The notes under the pieces were generated by a model that worked only from the letters and a program-made list of their open reading frames with translations, made no database searches and was not told the origin of the DNA. Positions 63,268 through 64,000 of a stretch of DNA of 64,000 nucleotides are shown one piece after another. The stretch is from Pseudomonas yamanorum (GTDB lineage: Bacteria > Pseudomonadota > Gammaproteobacteria > Pseudomonadales > Pseudomonadaceae), in contig NZ_JACARE010000038.1 of assembly GCF_013386765.1 (NCBI RefSeq), forward strand, positions 146,750 through 210,749, written 5' to 3'. Numbering within the stretch: the first letter of the stretch is position 1; every line of letters begins with the position of its first letter. The position numbers and the translations under genes are program-made.

Positions 63268-64000
63268 ATGACCGATGTACGTACACCTGCTGCCGAAAAT
63301 CCCGCTGTAGACCTGACCACGACCACCGTAACAACCGGCTGGAACAAACACGACACCACCTGGATGCTCGGCCTCTACGGCACCGCCATCGGTGCCGGCA
63401 CCTTGTTCCTGCCAATCAACGCCGGCGTCGGCGGCTTCTGGCCATTGATCGTGCTGGCGCTGCTGGCCTTCCCGATGACCTTCTTCGCCCACCGTGGGCT
63501 GACGCGCTTTGTGCTGTCGGGCAAATCCGGCGACATCACCGACGTGGTGGAAGAACACTTCGGCATCGGCGCCGGCAAGCTGATCACCCTGCTGTACTTC
63601 TTCGCGATCTTCCCGATTTTGCTGGTGTACAGCGTGGCACTGACCAACACCCTGACCAGCTTCATGGAACACCAACTGCACATGGCCCCGCCGCCCCGGG
63701 CAATTTTGTCGCTGGTGCTGATCCTCGGCCTGATGGCCATCGTGCGTTGCGGCCAGGGCGTGATCGTCAAGGCCATGAGCGTGCTGGTGTACCCGTTCGT
63801 CGCCGCCCTGCTGCTGTTGGCGGTGAGTTTGATCCCCAACTGGAACGGCGCGTTCTTCGCCTCCGCCAGCGAAGGCATGCCTCTGCCGGTGTTCTTCAAG
63901 ACCTTGTGGTTGGCGATCCCGGTGATGGTGTTTTCCTTCAACCACTCGCCGATCATCTCCGCCTTCGCCGTCGATCAAAAACGCGTGTACGGCCCGCAGG
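63268..64000 (+). CDS. sdaC: Serine/threonine transporter, HAAAP family (3' end outside window)
   Basis: The first 244 residues of a SdaC-type proton symporter. A hydrophilic start (TDVRTPAAENPAVDLTTTTVTTGWNKHDTTW) is followed by MLGLYGTAIGAGTLFLPINAG (family signature) and several helices (LITLLYFFAIFPILLVYSVALTNTL, AILSLVLILGLMAIVRCGQGVIV, VFSFNHSPIISAF). ATG at 63268 with a weak GAGG site. It continues beyond the window. It should import serine for the upstream dehydratase. Confidence 0.92.
   Translation, partial: MTDVRTPAAENPAVDLTTTTVTTGWNKHDTTWMLGLYGTAIGAGTLFLPINAGVGGFWPLIVLALLAFPMTFFAHRGLTRFVLSGKSGDITDVVEEHFGIGAGKLITLLYFFAIFPILLVYSVALTNTLTSFMEHQLHMAPPPRAILSLVLILGLMAIVRCGQGVIVKAMSVLVYPFVAALLLLAVSLIPNWNGAFFASASEGMPLPVFFKTLWLAIPVMVFSFNHSPIISAFAVDQKRVYGPQ

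Overview
The window looks like chromosomal DNA of a Pseudomonas of the fluorescens/putida lineage. The evidence is high-GC coding sequence, the lepA-lepB-rnc-era-recO-pdxJ, pepA-holC-valS and lon-icp-lysoplasmalogenase blocks, a membrane PQQ glucose dehydrogenase beside an OprB porin, CumA, fecIRA, and many REP/REPIN palindromes of the fluorescens-group type. I see no phage, insertion sequence, CRISPR array, tRNA or rRNA. All calls come from reading the sequence; no database search was run.

Layout. 1-5.8 kb: the end of a diguanylate cyclase, an orphan amino-acid binding protein, a LysR regulator, a class III aminotransferase and a hipBA toxin-antitoxin pair behind four ordered operator-like sites. 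6-10 kb: OprB porin and Gcd, the periplasmic glucose oxidation module. 9.9-12.3 kb: a membrane GGDEF/EAL phosphodiesterase. 12.4-21.6 kb: an accessory-looking leftward cluster (amidase, polysaccharide-deacetylase/imidase-like hydrolase, MFS transporter, two SDR dehydrogenases, a small Cys-motif protein, a CobW GTPase and a PotD-like protein without a signal peptide), divergent from a regulator with two GntR-type DNA-binding domains. I infer a cyclic imide or amide catabolic system; this is the strongest candidate for an undescribed pathway here.

21.7-35.5 kb: mostly housekeeping. It holds a second-type Lon protease, Icp, lysoplasmalogenase, cmoAB (tRNA wobble uridine modification), tadA and cumA, then pdxJ-recO-era-rnc-lepB-lepA on the minus strand. 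35.6-47.1 kb: lptG-lptF, pepA, holC, a small acidic protein, valS, rlmF, hupA, ndpA and a membrane-anchored glutaredoxin. The junction next to lepA lacks the usual mucD neighbour.

47.3-57.6 kb: an iron-uptake region with two ECF sigma/FecR pairs. One is a minus-strand operon (DUF3649, PepSY membrane protein, DUF3325, sigma, FecR) followed by a TonB receptor without a signalling domain. The other is a canonical fecI-fecR-fecA ferric citrate system. A Fur-box-like sequence lies between the two divergent units. 57.6-64 kb: LysR plus a DHA2 efflux pump, an HPF/RaiA ribosome-associated protein, and a LysR-controlled serine catabolism unit (serine dehydratase plus a truncated serine transporter).

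Eleven REPIN-like inverted repeats of three sequence types sit in intergenic gaps, including gaps inside the accessory operon.
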